From an uncultured Bacteroides sp. (GTDB lineage: Bacteria > Bacteroidota > Bacteroidia > Bacteroidales > Bacteroidaceae), in contig USAN01000009.1 in the NCBI GenBank assembly GCA_900552645.1, positions 8,336 to 72,335 on the forward strand: a stretch of DNA of 64,000 nucleotides, written 5' to 3'. The position numbers and the translations under genes are program-made. How positions within the stretch are numbered: the first letter of the stretch is position 1; the number at the start of each line of letters is the position of its first letter. Below the pieces are notes generated by a model. That model was not told the origin of the DNA, did not search any database, and saw only the letters and a program-made list of their open reading frames with translations. Shown one piece after another: positions 26,517 through 35,324 of the stretch.

Positions 26517-27652
26517 TACTGATTAGATAATTTCTTTATTATAACTTCTGCAGCTTTTTTAGAGGCACTTCCTGTACCAAGAATGTTTATAATATTATCG
26601 TATTCACCTACCATTCGGTCGTGATAATTACGATCGTAAAGAATTGCTTTTAGCTCCTTCTTTATATTATCTACCTTCATTTCGTGGGCTACTAGCTCTT
26701 TTACTACCTCTTTGTTGGCTATAAGGTTTACAAGTGAAATATATTTAACCTTGAGGAAATGTTTTTTAAGGAACGAGTATAACTTACCTATAGGCGTGTA
26801 ATAGCATACTATCTGTGGTACTCTGAATATAGCCGTCTCTAGTGTGGCGGTTCCAGAAGTCACTAAAGCAGCGGTTGAATGCTGTAATATGGAATATGTT
26901 TGTCCGAATAGTATTTTGGTATCCTTTGTAATAAATTTATCGTAAAAATCTTTTTCAATTCCAGGAGCTCCGGCAACAACGAACTGATAGTTATCATTGA
27001 ACTCTTTTGCTGCATCCATCATTAACGGAAGGTTATCTTTTATTTCCTGTTTGCGGCTACCGGCAAGCATCGCAATTATAGGTTTGGCAGATAATGAGTT
27101 TTTAGAAATAAACTGCTCGAAAGTCTCATTTTGGCTACTCATGAAGTTCTGTACAGCATCCATGCATGGATTTCCTACATAATCAATTCTGTAATCGTGC
27201 TTCTTGTAAAAATCAATCTCGAAGGGAAGTATTGAGAGCATTTCATCAATATCTCTTTTTATATTCTTGATCCTATGCTCTTTCCATGCCCATATTTTAG
27301 GAGATATATAGTAATATGCAGGGATAGATGTAGCAGATTTAAGAAATGAGGCAATTTTTAGATTGAATCCTGGATAATCTATCAATATCACTACATCAGG
27401 ATTCCATCTTACTATATCATCTTTACAATCTTTTAAGTTGCGAAATATCTTATTTAGATTGAGAAGAACCGGTATGAAGCCCATATAAGCCATTTCACGG
27501 TAATGTTTTACACAAGTACCACCTACCTCTTTCATAAGATCGCCACCAAAGAATCTGAATTCGGCATTCGGTTCTTTAGCTTTAAGGGCTTTCATAAGAT
27601 TCGAGGCATGCAAATCGCCCGAGGCTTCGCCGGCTATGAGGTAATATTTCAT
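26513..27652 (-). CDS. lpxB: Lipid-A-disaccharide synthase
   Basis: A 379-residue GT19 enzyme. It condenses UDP-2,3-diacylglucosamine with lipid X to the lipid A disaccharide at the inner-membrane face. Family features are YYLIAGEASGDLHASNL at the N-terminus, YISPKIWAWKEHRIKNIK in the middle, LLAGSRKQEI-type MLAGSRKQEIKDNLP (about 195-210) and the nucleotide-binding VTSGTATLETAIF. It overlaps the upstream surE gene by 4 bp (ATGA), showing translational coupling in a leftward surE-lpxB operon. Length is normal. Confidence 0.96.
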   Translation of the reverse strand: MKYYLIAGEASGDLHASNLMKALKAKEPNAEFRFFGGDLMKEVGGTCVKHYREMAYMGFIPVLLNLNKIFRNLKDCKDDIVRWNPDVVILIDYPGFNLKIASFLKSATSIPAYYYISPKIWAWKEHRIKNIKRDIDEMLSILPFEIDFYKKHDYRIDYVGNPCMDAVQNFMSSQNETFEQFISKNSLSAKPIIAMLAGSRKQEIKDNLPLMMDAAKEFNDNYQFVVAGAPGIEKDFYDKFITKDTKILFGQTYSILQHSTAALVTSGTATLETAIFRVPQIVCYYTPIGKLYSFLKKHFLKVKYISLVNLIANKEVVKELVAHEMKVDNIKKELKAILYDRNYHDRMVGEYDNIINILGTGSASKKAAEVIIKKLSNQY

Positions 27653-28419
27653 AAACTATAATTCCATGATTTCAGTTCATCCATAACTTCGTATGCGGTA
27701 ACATCAATCTTTGTAGGAGTAACGGCAACATATCCATTGTCGAGTGCCCAATGATCAGTGCCCTCACTTTCGGGTTCTGAATTGTCAAAATTTCCTGTCA
27801 GCCAGAAATATTCTCCGCCACGTGGATGGGTGCAAACCTTCCATTCATTTTCCCATGTTCCTTTTGTCTGTCGACAAATCTTTACTCCTTTATACTCTTT
27901 TATATCGGGGAAATTTACGTTCAAACAAATGCCCGGAAGCAGCCCTTTGTCCAAAATATTTCTTGCTATCATTGCAATATATGGAAGAGTAGCCGAGAAG
28001 TCGGCATCTGCACTATGATTACATAAAGAAAATCCTACCGAAGGTATCCCTTTAAGGCAACCTTCTATTACAATTCCCATAGTGCCTGAATAGTGTACGT
28101 TTATGGAAGAGTTATCGCCATGGTTTATACCACCTATTATGATATCGGGAGTGCGAGGTACTATAGTATGGAGTGCTAGTTTTATGCAGTCAACAGGAGT
28201 GCCTGTGCATTTATATATTGTTACATCATCCTCTTTTCTTACTTTATGAAACTTTACGGGGGTTTCGGAAGTTATGGCACTTCCAGAACCCGAACGCGGT
28301 CCGTTAGGAGCCACTACTATAATTTCGCCCATTCCCTTCAGGGCCTTTATCAACTCATTTATTCCCTTTGCATTAACGCCGTCGTCATTCGACAATAAAA
28401 ATAATGGTTTGTTACTCAT
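27649..28419 (-). CDS. surE: 5'/3'-nucleotidase SurE
   Basis: A 256-residue metal-dependent nucleoside monophosphate phosphatase. The N-terminal PLFLLSNDDGVNAKG carries the metal-binding Asp-Asp pair, followed by VVAPNGPRSGSGSAIT and GGINHGDNSSINVHYSGTMG, all SurE hallmarks. I prefer the ATG at 28419 over one five codons upstream because the conserved strand begins immediately after it. It is the first gene of the surE-lpxB operon and is divergent from parA across 257 bp. Confidence 0.94.
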   Translation of the reverse strand: MSNKPLFLLSNDDGVNAKGINELIKALKGMGEIIVVAPNGPRSGSGSAITSETPVKFHKVRKEDDVTIYKCTGTPVDCIKLALHTIVPRTPDIIIGGINHGDNSSINVHYSGTMGIVIEGCLKGIPSVGFSLCNHSADADFSATLPYIAMIARNILDKGLLPGICLNVNFPDIKEYKGVKICRQTKGTWENEWKVCTHPRGGEYFWLTGNFDNSEPESEGTDHWALDNGYVAVTPTKIDVTAYEVMDELKSWNYSL

Positions 28420-28676
28420 ATGCCTAAAAATCAATTTTATAGTGGTAAAGATACAATCTTTAATCTGTTTTTAACCTTTCATAAAGGAAAATTATCTTAA
28501 TGTTATACAACCTAACAATATTTATCAAATACTTTTATCAATATTTAATTATCTTTGTCGCAATTAAGTTATTAACAAAAACTTCAAGTTATCAACAGTT
28601 TTGAAAATGGCTGCAAATTTTAATATAAATGTTTAATTTATTATTAGTTATTTAGCAGCGAGAAAAACTGAATATT
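28420..28676. promoter_or_regulatory. Divergent surE/parA intergenic region with DnaA-box-like motifs
   Basis: The AT-rich spacer contains TTATTAACA (28569-28577), TTATCAACA (28589-28597) and several TTATCAA-type nonamers between 28520 and 28545. TTATCAACA differs from the DnaA box TTATCCACA by one base. TATCTTTG (28550-28557) is a good -7 element for parA, but without a matching -33. The region could be a promoter region only, or part of a replication origin. Confidence 0.4.
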
Positions 28677-29441
28677 ATGGGAAAGATTATTGCTTTAGCC
28701 AATCAAAAGGGGGGCGTGGGTAAGACTACAACTACTATAAATCTGGCTGCTTCTCTTGCTACGTTGGAGAAAAAAGTATTGGTAATTGATGCTGATCCTC
28801 AGGCAAATGCCTCATCTGGGTTGGGAGTGAACATAAAAGATGTTGAATGTTCTGTTTACGAATGCCTGATAAACGAAACTGATATCCGCGAAGCCATCTA
28901 TACTACTGATATCGATGGACTTGATATCGTCTCTTCACACATTGACCTTGTGGGAGCAGAGATTGAAATGCTTAATCTTGAAAGCAGAGAAAACATAATG
29001 AAGAAGTTGCTTGAACCTATGAAGAAGGAATATGATTATATTCTAATAGACTGTTCGCCTTCATTGGGACTGATAACTATAAACGCACTTACTGCTGCCG
29101 ATTCGGTTATAATACCTGTGCAATGTGAATATTTTGCTTTGGAAGGAATAAGCAAGCTACTGAATACCATAAAGATAATAAAATCTAAGCTTAATCCGTC
29201 GCTCGAGATAGAAGGATTCTTACTTACTATGTTTGATTCTCGCCTTCGTCTCGCCAATCAGATATATGACGAAGTTAAAAGACATTTCCAGGAATTAGTG
29301 TTCAAGACAGTAATACAGCGCAACGTGAAATTGAGCGAATCTCCAAGTCACGGAATTCCGGTAATACTTTATGATGCCGAATCGACCGGAGCAAAGAATT
29401 ATCTGGCATTGGCAAAAGAAATAATAACACATAATAAATAA
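28677..29441 (+). CDS. parA: Chromosome-partitioning ATPase ParA (Soj)
   Basis: A 254-residue deviant-Walker ATPase: KGGVGKTT at 11-18 (signature Lys included), DADPQANASSGLG, and the Walker B-like LIDCSPSLGLITINAL. Short-form (Soj) length without an N-terminal HTH points to the chromosomal system. It moves ParB-parS complexes during segregation. It lies 7 bp before parB. No parS palindrome (TGTTTCACGTGAAACA type) was spotted by eye in this window. Confidence 0.95.
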   Translation: MGKIIALANQKGGVGKTTTTINLAASLATLEKKVLVIDADPQANASSGLGVNIKDVECSVYECLINETDIREAIYTTDIDGLDIVSSHIDLVGAEIEMLNLESRENIMKKLLEPMKKEYDYILIDCSPSLGLITINALTAADSVIIPVQCEYFALEGISKLLNTIKIIKSKLNPSLEIEGFLLTMFDSRLRLANQIYDEVKRHFQELVFKTVIQRNVKLSESPSHGIPVILYDAESTGAKNYLALAKEIITHNK

Positions 29442-29448
29442 GTATAGA

Positions 29449-30345
29449 ATGGCAGTACAGAAGAAATTTGCTTTAGGACGTGGCCTCGACGCACTTATTT
29501 CTACAGAAGAGGTAAAGACTTCCGGTTCGTCCTCTATTAATGAAATAGAACTTTCTAAAATATCAGTAAATCCTAATCAGCCACGAAGAGAATTCGATCC
29601 GGTTGCACTGCAGGAGCTTGCTGACTCAATTTCTGAAATAGGCATAATTCAGCCTGTAACCCTCAGAAAACTAAATGATGATTCATATCAGATCATTGCC
29701 GGCGAACGCCGTTATCGCGCATCAATTCAAGCGGGCCTTAAAAGTGTACCTGCATATATACGTACTGCCGATGACGAGAATGTCATGGAAATGGCATTGA
29801 TTGAAAATATACAGCGCGAAGACCTAAACTCACTTGAAATAGCATTGGCTTATCAGCATCTGCTAGAGCAGTATGAACTTACGCAGGAAAGACTGAGTGA
29901 ACGTGTAGGAAAGAAGAGAACTACGATTGCAAATTATCTGCGACTACTAAAACTTCCGGCACAGATTCAGGTTGCACTGAAGAATCGTGAAATAGACATG
30001 GGGCATGCACGTGCATTGCTGGGACTTGAAGATCCTAAGACACAGATAAGAATATTCAATGAAATACAAAGTCAAAACTATTCTGTAAGAAAAGTAGAAG
30101 AGATTGTAAAGGCATTGGGAAGTGGTGAAACGGTGAATAGTGGAGACAAGAAAATTAAACCCAAAGGTTCTAAACTTTCTGAAGAGTATATGATGCTTAA
30201 AAAACATTTGTCGGGTTTCTTTGGTTCTAAAGTTCAGCTATCCTGTACCGCGAAGGGAAAAGGAAAAATAAGCATACCATTCAACAACGAAGAAGATCTT
30301 GAAAGGATAATGGAAATATTCGATTCGTTGAAGAAGAAAGATTAA
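29449..30345 (+). CDS. parB: Chromosome-partitioning protein ParB
   Basis: A 298-residue ParB. KFALGRGLDALIS at the N-terminus is the usual ParA-interaction segment. The CTPase/ParB-N domain has NPNQPRREFDPVALQELADSI, IAGERRYRA and ALIENIQREDLN. The central HTH contains LSERVGKKRTTIANYLRLLKLP, and the C-terminal dimerisation segment follows a basic linker. It binds parS and spreads as a CTP-dependent clamp. It is in one operon with parA (7 bp) and the DUF5683 gene (12 bp). Confidence 0.95.
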   Translation: MAVQKKFALGRGLDALISTEEVKTSGSSSINEIELSKISVNPNQPRREFDPVALQELADSISEIGIIQPVTLRKLNDDSYQIIAGERRYRASIQAGLKSVPAYIRTADDENVMEMALIENIQREDLNSLEIALAYQHLLEQYELTQERLSERVGKKRTTIANYLRLLKLPAQIQVALKNREIDMGHARALLGLEDPKTQIRIFNEIQSQNYSVRKVEEIVKALGSGETVNSGDKKIKPKGSKLSEEYMMLKKHLSGFFGSKVQLSCTAKGKGKISIPFNNEEDLERIMEIFDSLKKKD

Positions 30346-30357
30346 TAAGGTTATATT

Positions 30358-31128
30358 TTGATACGTAAATTATTAACATACAGCAAGTTTATATTAATAT
30401 TACTTTTATTAGTATTAATAAACAGTCAGAATGCTTTTTCTCAGAAGGCAAAACAACGTCGTTTAGGAATAAAAAAAGATACAACGGTAATAAATTCTGA
30501 AGTATTGCCACCCGATAGTATTGCTATGCATAACAGCAGAGAGCTTGAAAAGCTTAAGGCACCAATAGATACTGCTGCACTTGTGAAAAGAAGCGATTCG
30601 GTACCAGCCGACAAGAGGGTGATTAAGAAAACATTTATACCTGATTCCAGAAAAGCTGTTTGGGTTGCTTTGGTTATACCTGGAGGTGGACAGATCTATA
30701 ACCGCAAATACTGGAAACTTCCAATTATATACGGAGGATTCATGGGATGTGCCTATGCACTTAACTGGAATAACAAGATGTATAAGGATTATTCTCAGGC
30801 TTACCTTGATATAATGGATGATGATGCTAACACGAACAGTTTCAATGACTTCCTTCCTCCAAACTATAATATAACCGGTCAGGAAGACAGGTTCAAGGAG
30901 ATTTTCAGAAAGAGAAAAGATATATACCGTCGCCAACGAGACTTGAGTATATTTGCGTTTATAGGAGTATATTTGTTATCAGTAATAGATGCTTATGTCG
31001 ATGCCGAATTATCGGACTTCGACATATCAAAAGATATTGGTATGAAGATAGAGCCTGCCATATTCAATAATGATCGAAAAGGTAATAATTTTAATGCTGT
31101 AGGACTACAGTGTAGTATAAAATTTTAA
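30358..31128 (+). CDS. DUF5683 domain protein, predicted envelope protein
   Basis: A 256-residue protein with a TTG start (30358) directly followed by an N-terminal hydrophobic signal segment (about 8-28, ending FSQ). The DUF5683 core covers roughly 90-245: KAVWVALVIPGGGQIYNRKYWKLP then a hydrophobic helix, and a second hydrophobic helix FAFIGVYLLSVIDAYVDAEL. The family is widespread in Bacteroidetes, and its function is unknown. It sits 12 bp after parB and 5 bp before the lytic transglycosylase gene. This suggests a role in the envelope during growth or division, but that is inference from position. Confidence 0.85.
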   Translation: MIRKLLTYSKFILILLLLVLINSQNAFSQKAKQRRLGIKKDTTVINSEVLPPDSIAMHNSRELEKLKAPIDTAALVKRSDSVPADKRVIKKTFIPDSRKAVWVALVIPGGGQIYNRKYWKLPIIYGGFMGCAYALNWNNKMYKDYSQAYLDIMDDDANTNSFNDFLPPNYNITGQEDRFKEIFRKRKDIYRRQRDLSIFAFIGVYLLSVIDAYVDAELSDFDISKDIGMKIEPAIFNNDRKGNNFNAVGLQCSIKF

Positions 31129-31133
31129 TTTTC

Positions 31134-32405
31134 ATGAAAAAATATTTGTTTTTTGTATTTTTAAATGTTCTATTTTTAGGTGTACAGGCACAAACTAAAA
31201 GTATAACTGTGCATTCAGCTACAACCGGCAAGGAAGAGGTTATCGAGATTCCGGAAAATATATGGTCCGAAACAGAGAGTTTATATAATGACTGGCTATC
31301 GAAAAATTATATATCTACAGGAGAAAACTGCAGTAATACAGCTACAGGACCTGTAGTAAGTGATTCTATAATTATTGACAGACTTCAGCGTATACCTTCT
31401 ATTATTGAAATGCCATTTAATGAACCTGTAAAGAAATTCATTAACTTGTATTCCAATGATTTGCGTAAACGTGTAGCATTTATGCTTGCGGCCGGTAACT
31501 ATTATATTCCTACTTTCGAGAAGGCTCTCGATCTTTATGATCTTCCAATGGAACTTAAATATTTGCCGGTAATAGAGTCGTCGCTTAATCCTACGGCAGT
31601 ATCGCGCCAGGGTGCAGCAGGATTATGGCAGTTCATGGTAAATACCGGTAAGAATTACGACCTTGATAATAACAGTCTTATAGATGAAAGAAGAGATCCT
31701 ATAAAGTCTACATGGGCAGCCGCTCATTATCTAAAAGACTTATATAATATATATCAGGACTGGAATCTTGTGCTTGCTGCATATAACTGCGGTCCGGGTA
31801 CTATAAATAAAGCTATACGCCGTGCAGGAGGCCAGAAAGACTACTGGCAGATATATAACTATCTTCCAAAAGAGACCAGAGGATATGTACCTGCATTCAT
31901 TGCAGCAAACTATATAATGACATATTACTGCGAGCACGGAATATGCCCTATGGAGAGCAAGATGCCACTGGCAACAGATACAGTGCAGATAAGCAAGGAC
32001 TTGCATTTACAACAGGTTGCCGAAGTATGCAAGGTAGATATTGACGAACTTCGCGTACTTAATCCACAGTATAAAAAAGATATTATTCCGGGTAACAGTA
32101 TGGTATGCAGTCTTCGACTTCCAACCACCTCTATAGGTACTTTCATTGATAATGAGAAAACCATATTTGACTATAAGGCCGATGAACTCCTTACAAAGAG
32201 AAGTCGTGTAGCAATAAGTAATAATGCACCTGCTGAAACTTCTCATCACTCTTCAAGAAATTCTGCAAAATACCACAAAGTTAGAAGAGGTGATACTCTG
32301 GGAGCCATTTCAGAGAAATACGGAGTGTCCGTTTCGCAGCTAAGAAGACTTAATAATATAAAAAGTTCTAATATTACTGCAGGAAAGTCGATAAGAATCA
32401 GATAA
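31134..32405 (+). CDS. LysM-containing membrane-bound lytic murein transglycosylase (MltD-like)
   Basis: A 423-residue secreted enzyme (signal peptide 1-20, VQAQ). The family-1 lytic transglycosylase domain (about 100-290) has the catalytic Glu148 in LPVIESSLNPTAVSRQGAAGLWQFM, then AAYNCGPGTINKAI. After a region that looks like a degenerate LysM (about 310-355), a clear LysM motif ends the protein (about 379-423, HKVRRGDTLGAISEKYGVS). It cleaves peptidoglycan to 1,6-anhydro-muropeptides. It is the last gene of the parAB-DUF5683 series. Confidence 0.92.
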   Translation: MKKYLFFVFLNVLFLGVQAQTKSITVHSATTGKEEVIEIPENIWSETESLYNDWLSKNYISTGENCSNTATGPVVSDSIIIDRLQRIPSIIEMPFNEPVKKFINLYSNDLRKRVAFMLAAGNYYIPTFEKALDLYDLPMELKYLPVIESSLNPTAVSRQGAAGLWQFMVNTGKNYDLDNNSLIDERRDPIKSTWAAAHYLKDLYNIYQDWNLVLAAYNCGPGTINKAIRRAGGQKDYWQIYNYLPKETRGYVPAFIAANYIMTYYCEHGICPMESKMPLATDTVQISKDLHLQQVAEVCKVDIDELRVLNPQYKKDIIPGNSMVCSLRLPTTSIGTFIDNEKTIFDYKADELLTKRSRVAISNNAPAETSHHSSRNSAKYHKVRRGDTLGAISEKYGVSVSQLRRLNNIKSSNITAGKSIRIR

Positions 32406-32449
32406 TTGTTGTTACATGATTGTTTATATACTATATTAATTGTGATTTT

Positions 32450-32480
32450 ATTGTAAAAGTCCTTTTTTTATATACTTTTG
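32450..32480 (+). promoter_or_regulatory. Probable promoter of the rel gene
   Basis: ATTG (32450-32453) and TACTTTTG (32473-32480) are separated by 19 bp. This is a near-exact match to the Bacteroidetes promoter TTTG-N19-TAnnTTTG, about 35 bp before the start codon. Confidence 0.55.
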
Positions 32481-32518
32481 CAACTCACATTATTATTTGA
32501 AAGTTATATTATTTTATT

Positions 32519-34786
32519 ATGGATATGGATAAAGAGATACAATGTAAGCAGGAAGATGAGATGATTAACCAAGGGTTTCAGAAACTTCTGGACTGCTATC
32601 TTGCATCTAAACATAGAAAAAAAGTAGAAATAATAACTAAGGCTTTCAATTTTGCCCGAGAAGCTCATAAAGGAGTAAAGCGCAGATCGGGCGAGCCATA
32701 TATAATGCATCCCATTGCAGTTGCAACAATTGTATGCAAGGAAATAGGACTTGGATCTACCTCTATATGCGCAGCCCTTTTGCACGATGTAGTAGAGGAT
32801 ACAGATTATACGGTAGAAGACATAGAAAACCTTTTCGGACCTAAAATTGCACAGATTGTAGATGGCCTAACAAAAATATCGGGCGGTATATTTGGTGATC
32901 GTGCATCGGCGCAGGCCGAGAACTTCAAGAAACTTCTTCTTACTATGAGCGACGACATAAGGGTTATTCTTATAAAGATAGCCGATCGTCTGCATAACAT
33001 GCGTACACTTGGTTCGATGCTTCCTACAAAACAGTATAAAATTGCAGGAGAAACTTTATATATATATGCTCCACTTGCCAATAGACTAGGTTTCAATAAA
33101 ATAAAAACTGAATTAGAAGATCTTAGTTTTAAGTATGAACATCCAGAAGAGTATGCTCAGATAAAGAAAAAACTAGAGACTACCCAACTTATGCGTGATG
33201 CAGTATTCAATGAATTTACTGCACCAATTAAGGCTCAGCTCGACAAGATGGGACTAAAGTATCAGATTACTGCAAGAGTAAAGTCGCCCTATTCCATATG
33301 GAATAAGATGCAGACCAAACATATATCTTTTGAAGAGATATATGATATACTTGCAGTACGTATAGTATTTATCCCTAAGGATTCTGAAGAAGAGATAAAT
33401 GAGTGCTTTAATATCTATGCATCTCTATCCAAAATATATAAACCTCACCCTGAACGTTTGCGTGACTGGATTACACATCCTAAAGCCAACGGATATCAGG
33501 CGCTGCACGTAACTCTTATGAGTAACCGCGGTCAGTGGATTGAGGTGCAGATAAGAAGTGACAGGATGAACGATGTAGCCGAACAGGGATTTGCTGCGCA
33601 CTGGAAGTATAAAGAAGGAGGAGGCAGTGAAGATGAGGGCGAACTGGAAAAATGGCTTCGTACCATCAAGGAGATACTTGATGATCCGCAACCCGATGCA
33701 ATGGACTTTTTAGATACCATAAAACTTAATCTATTTGCATCCGAAATATTTGTGTTTACACCAAAAGGCGAAATCAAGACAATGCCACAAAACTGTACGG
33801 CTCTAGATTTTGCATTCTCTATTCATACATTCCTTGGCAGTCATTGTATTGGTGCAAAGGTCAATCATAAGCTTGTTCCGCTAAGCCACAAGTTGCAAAG
33901 TGGCGACCAAGTAGAGATACTTACTTCGAAATCGCAGTATGTACAGCCGTCATGGATTAATTTTGCCACTACTGCCAAGGCTAAGGCAAAGATACTTGCA
34001 ATCTTGAAACGAGAACAGCGTGCACTTCAACAAAGAGGAGAAGAAGATGTTATAGAGTTCTTTAAGCAGAAGGAAGTTGAGTTTACAATACATAATGTAA
34101 GCAAGTTGGCATTGTATCATGCACTATCTACTCCCGAAGAACTATATAGTGCAGTAGCAAGAAAAGATATACTTCTTGGAGATAACGACAAGAATGAAAT
34201 AATAGGAAAGCCCGTTACAATGGGGTGGAAGAGATATATACCATTCTCTTTCGGAAGTAGTAAGCCGACTAAGGAAGAAGTTAAAGAAGCGGCTCCTGTA
34301 AAGATTGACAGCAAGAAAACGATAAAAATTACTCCGGAAGAGATAAACAAGAATTATAAGATAGCCGATTGCTGCAAGCCTATTCCAGGTGATGACGTAC
34401 TTGGAATAATTGACGAAAATAATCAGATAGTAATTCATAAAAGACAATGTCCCGTTGCTACAAAACTTAAAAGTAGCTTCGGAAATAAGCTTGTTGCTGT
34501 AGAATGGGAAACGGACAGAACTCTATACTTTCCTATCAATATTTACATAAAGGGGATAGATCATATAGGATTACTCAATAAGATAACATGTGTTATATCG
34601 CAGCAGCTTAATGTTAATATACATAAACTTACAATAGAAGGCAAGGATGGTATTTTTGAAGGAAGAGTACAGCTGTTGGTTCATGATGTAGAAGATTTGA
34701 AGACATTATCGACTAATCTTCGCAAGATAAGTGAAGTCAAGACTGTAACCCGAATTGAAAACTTTGATGATAAACCGGAAGGCTGA
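32519..34786 (+). CDS. Bifunctional (p)ppGpp synthetase/hydrolase (RelA/SpoT homologue)
   Basis: A 755-residue long RSH protein. The N-terminal HD hydrolase has intact metal ligands: His64 in YIMHP, His89-Asp90 and Glu93-Asp94 in LLHDVVEDT. The synthetase domain (about 240-350) has the R-K-YSIWNKM and NGYQALHVTLM elements. TGS (about 400-460, VFTPKGEIKTMPQNCTALDFAF) and a C-terminal ACT domain (about 665-745) follow. Both active sites look complete, so it should make and degrade the stringent-response alarmone. Its stop is 2 bp from the convergent MerR-like gene. Confidence 0.94.
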   Translation: MDMDKEIQCKQEDEMINQGFQKLLDCYLASKHRKKVEIITKAFNFAREAHKGVKRRSGEPYIMHPIAVATIVCKEIGLGSTSICAALLHDVVEDTDYTVEDIENLFGPKIAQIVDGLTKISGGIFGDRASAQAENFKKLLLTMSDDIRVILIKIADRLHNMRTLGSMLPTKQYKIAGETLYIYAPLANRLGFNKIKTELEDLSFKYEHPEEYAQIKKKLETTQLMRDAVFNEFTAPIKAQLDKMGLKYQITARVKSPYSIWNKMQTKHISFEEIYDILAVRIVFIPKDSEEEINECFNIYASLSKIYKPHPERLRDWITHPKANGYQALHVTLMSNRGQWIEVQIRSDRMNDVAEQGFAAHWKYKEGGGSEDEGELEKWLRTIKEILDDPQPDAMDFLDTIKLNLFASEIFVFTPKGEIKTMPQNCTALDFAFSIHTFLGSHCIGAKVNHKLVPLSHKLQSGDQVEILTSKSQYVQPSWINFATTAKAKAKILAILKREQRALQQRGEEDVIEFFKQKEVEFTIHNVSKLALYHALSTPEELYSAVARKDILLGDNDKNEIIGKPVTMGWKRYIPFSFGSSKPTKEEVKEAAPVKIDSKKTIKITPEEINKNYKIADCCKPIPGDDVLGIIDENNQIVIHKRQCPVATKLKSSFGNKLVAVEWETDRTLYFPINIYIKGIDHIGLLNKITCVISQQLNVNIHKLTIEGKDGIFEGRVQLLVHDVEDLKTLSTNLRKISEVKTVTRIENFDDKPEG

Positions 34787-34788
34787 GA

Positions 34789-35136
34789 TCATGTAAGATA
34801 ATCAAGTTGTCTTCTCATGCTAAGAAGTTCTTCCTTTATTAATTTTAAGCGGTCCACTATCTCGGCAGTATTAACAACAGTATCACGGTTTGTCTTTAGT
34901 TTCTGCTTGGCTCCCTGTAAAGTCATTCCTTTCTCCTTTACCAAATGATATACAAGCCTTATATTTTCTATATCTTCTTTCTTGTATTGCCTTACATTTC
35001 CGGCTGCCTTCTTGGGAGATATTATTGGGAATTCCTTTTCCCAATATCTTAACAGTGATTCGTTTACTCCGAACATAGTTGCTACTTCTTTAATTGAGTA
35101 GTAAAGTTTAAGTTCTTTATTAGGATTATATGCCAT
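34789..35136 (-). CDS. MerR-family transcriptional regulator (DNA-binding domain only)
   Basis: A 115-residue protein from the ATG at 35136. An upstream ATG adds eight residues with no family support. It has one winged-helix MerR domain: YYSIKEVATMFGVNESLLRYWEKEFPII, then NVRQYKKEDIENIRLVYHLVKEKGMTLQGAKQKL. A short coiled coil (about 85-113) follows, likely for dimerisation. No effector-binding domain is present. Single-domain MerR proteins of this kind are common in Bacteroidetes, and the target is unknown. It is divergent from alaS and convergent with rel. Confidence 0.88.
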   Translation of the reverse strand: MAYNPNKELKLYYSIKEVATMFGVNESLLRYWEKEFPIISPKKAAGNVRQYKKEDIENIRLVYHLVKEKGMTLQGAKQKLKTNRDTVVNTAEIVDRLKLIKEELLSMRRQLDYLT

Positions 35137-35273
35137 AGTTTTATAAGAATGTTTATACAAACATAAGAAAAAAGATAATCTCTGGAAAGATTAGCATGTC
35201 GAATTTGTTTATTTTAATTTTCCTAACATCAATATTTTAGAGATATTATGCCAAAGGAAATAATAAAACCCAT

Positions 35274-35281
35274 TATCTTTG
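35274..35281 (+). promoter_or_regulatory. Probable -7 element of alaS
   Basis: TATCTTTG matches TAnnTTTG and lies about 44 bp before the alaS start. No TTTG is found at the expected -33 distance. Confidence 0.4.
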
Positions 35282-35324
35282 CACATTATTTTGAAATTAA
35301 TAAAATAAATATATAAAAGCGACA

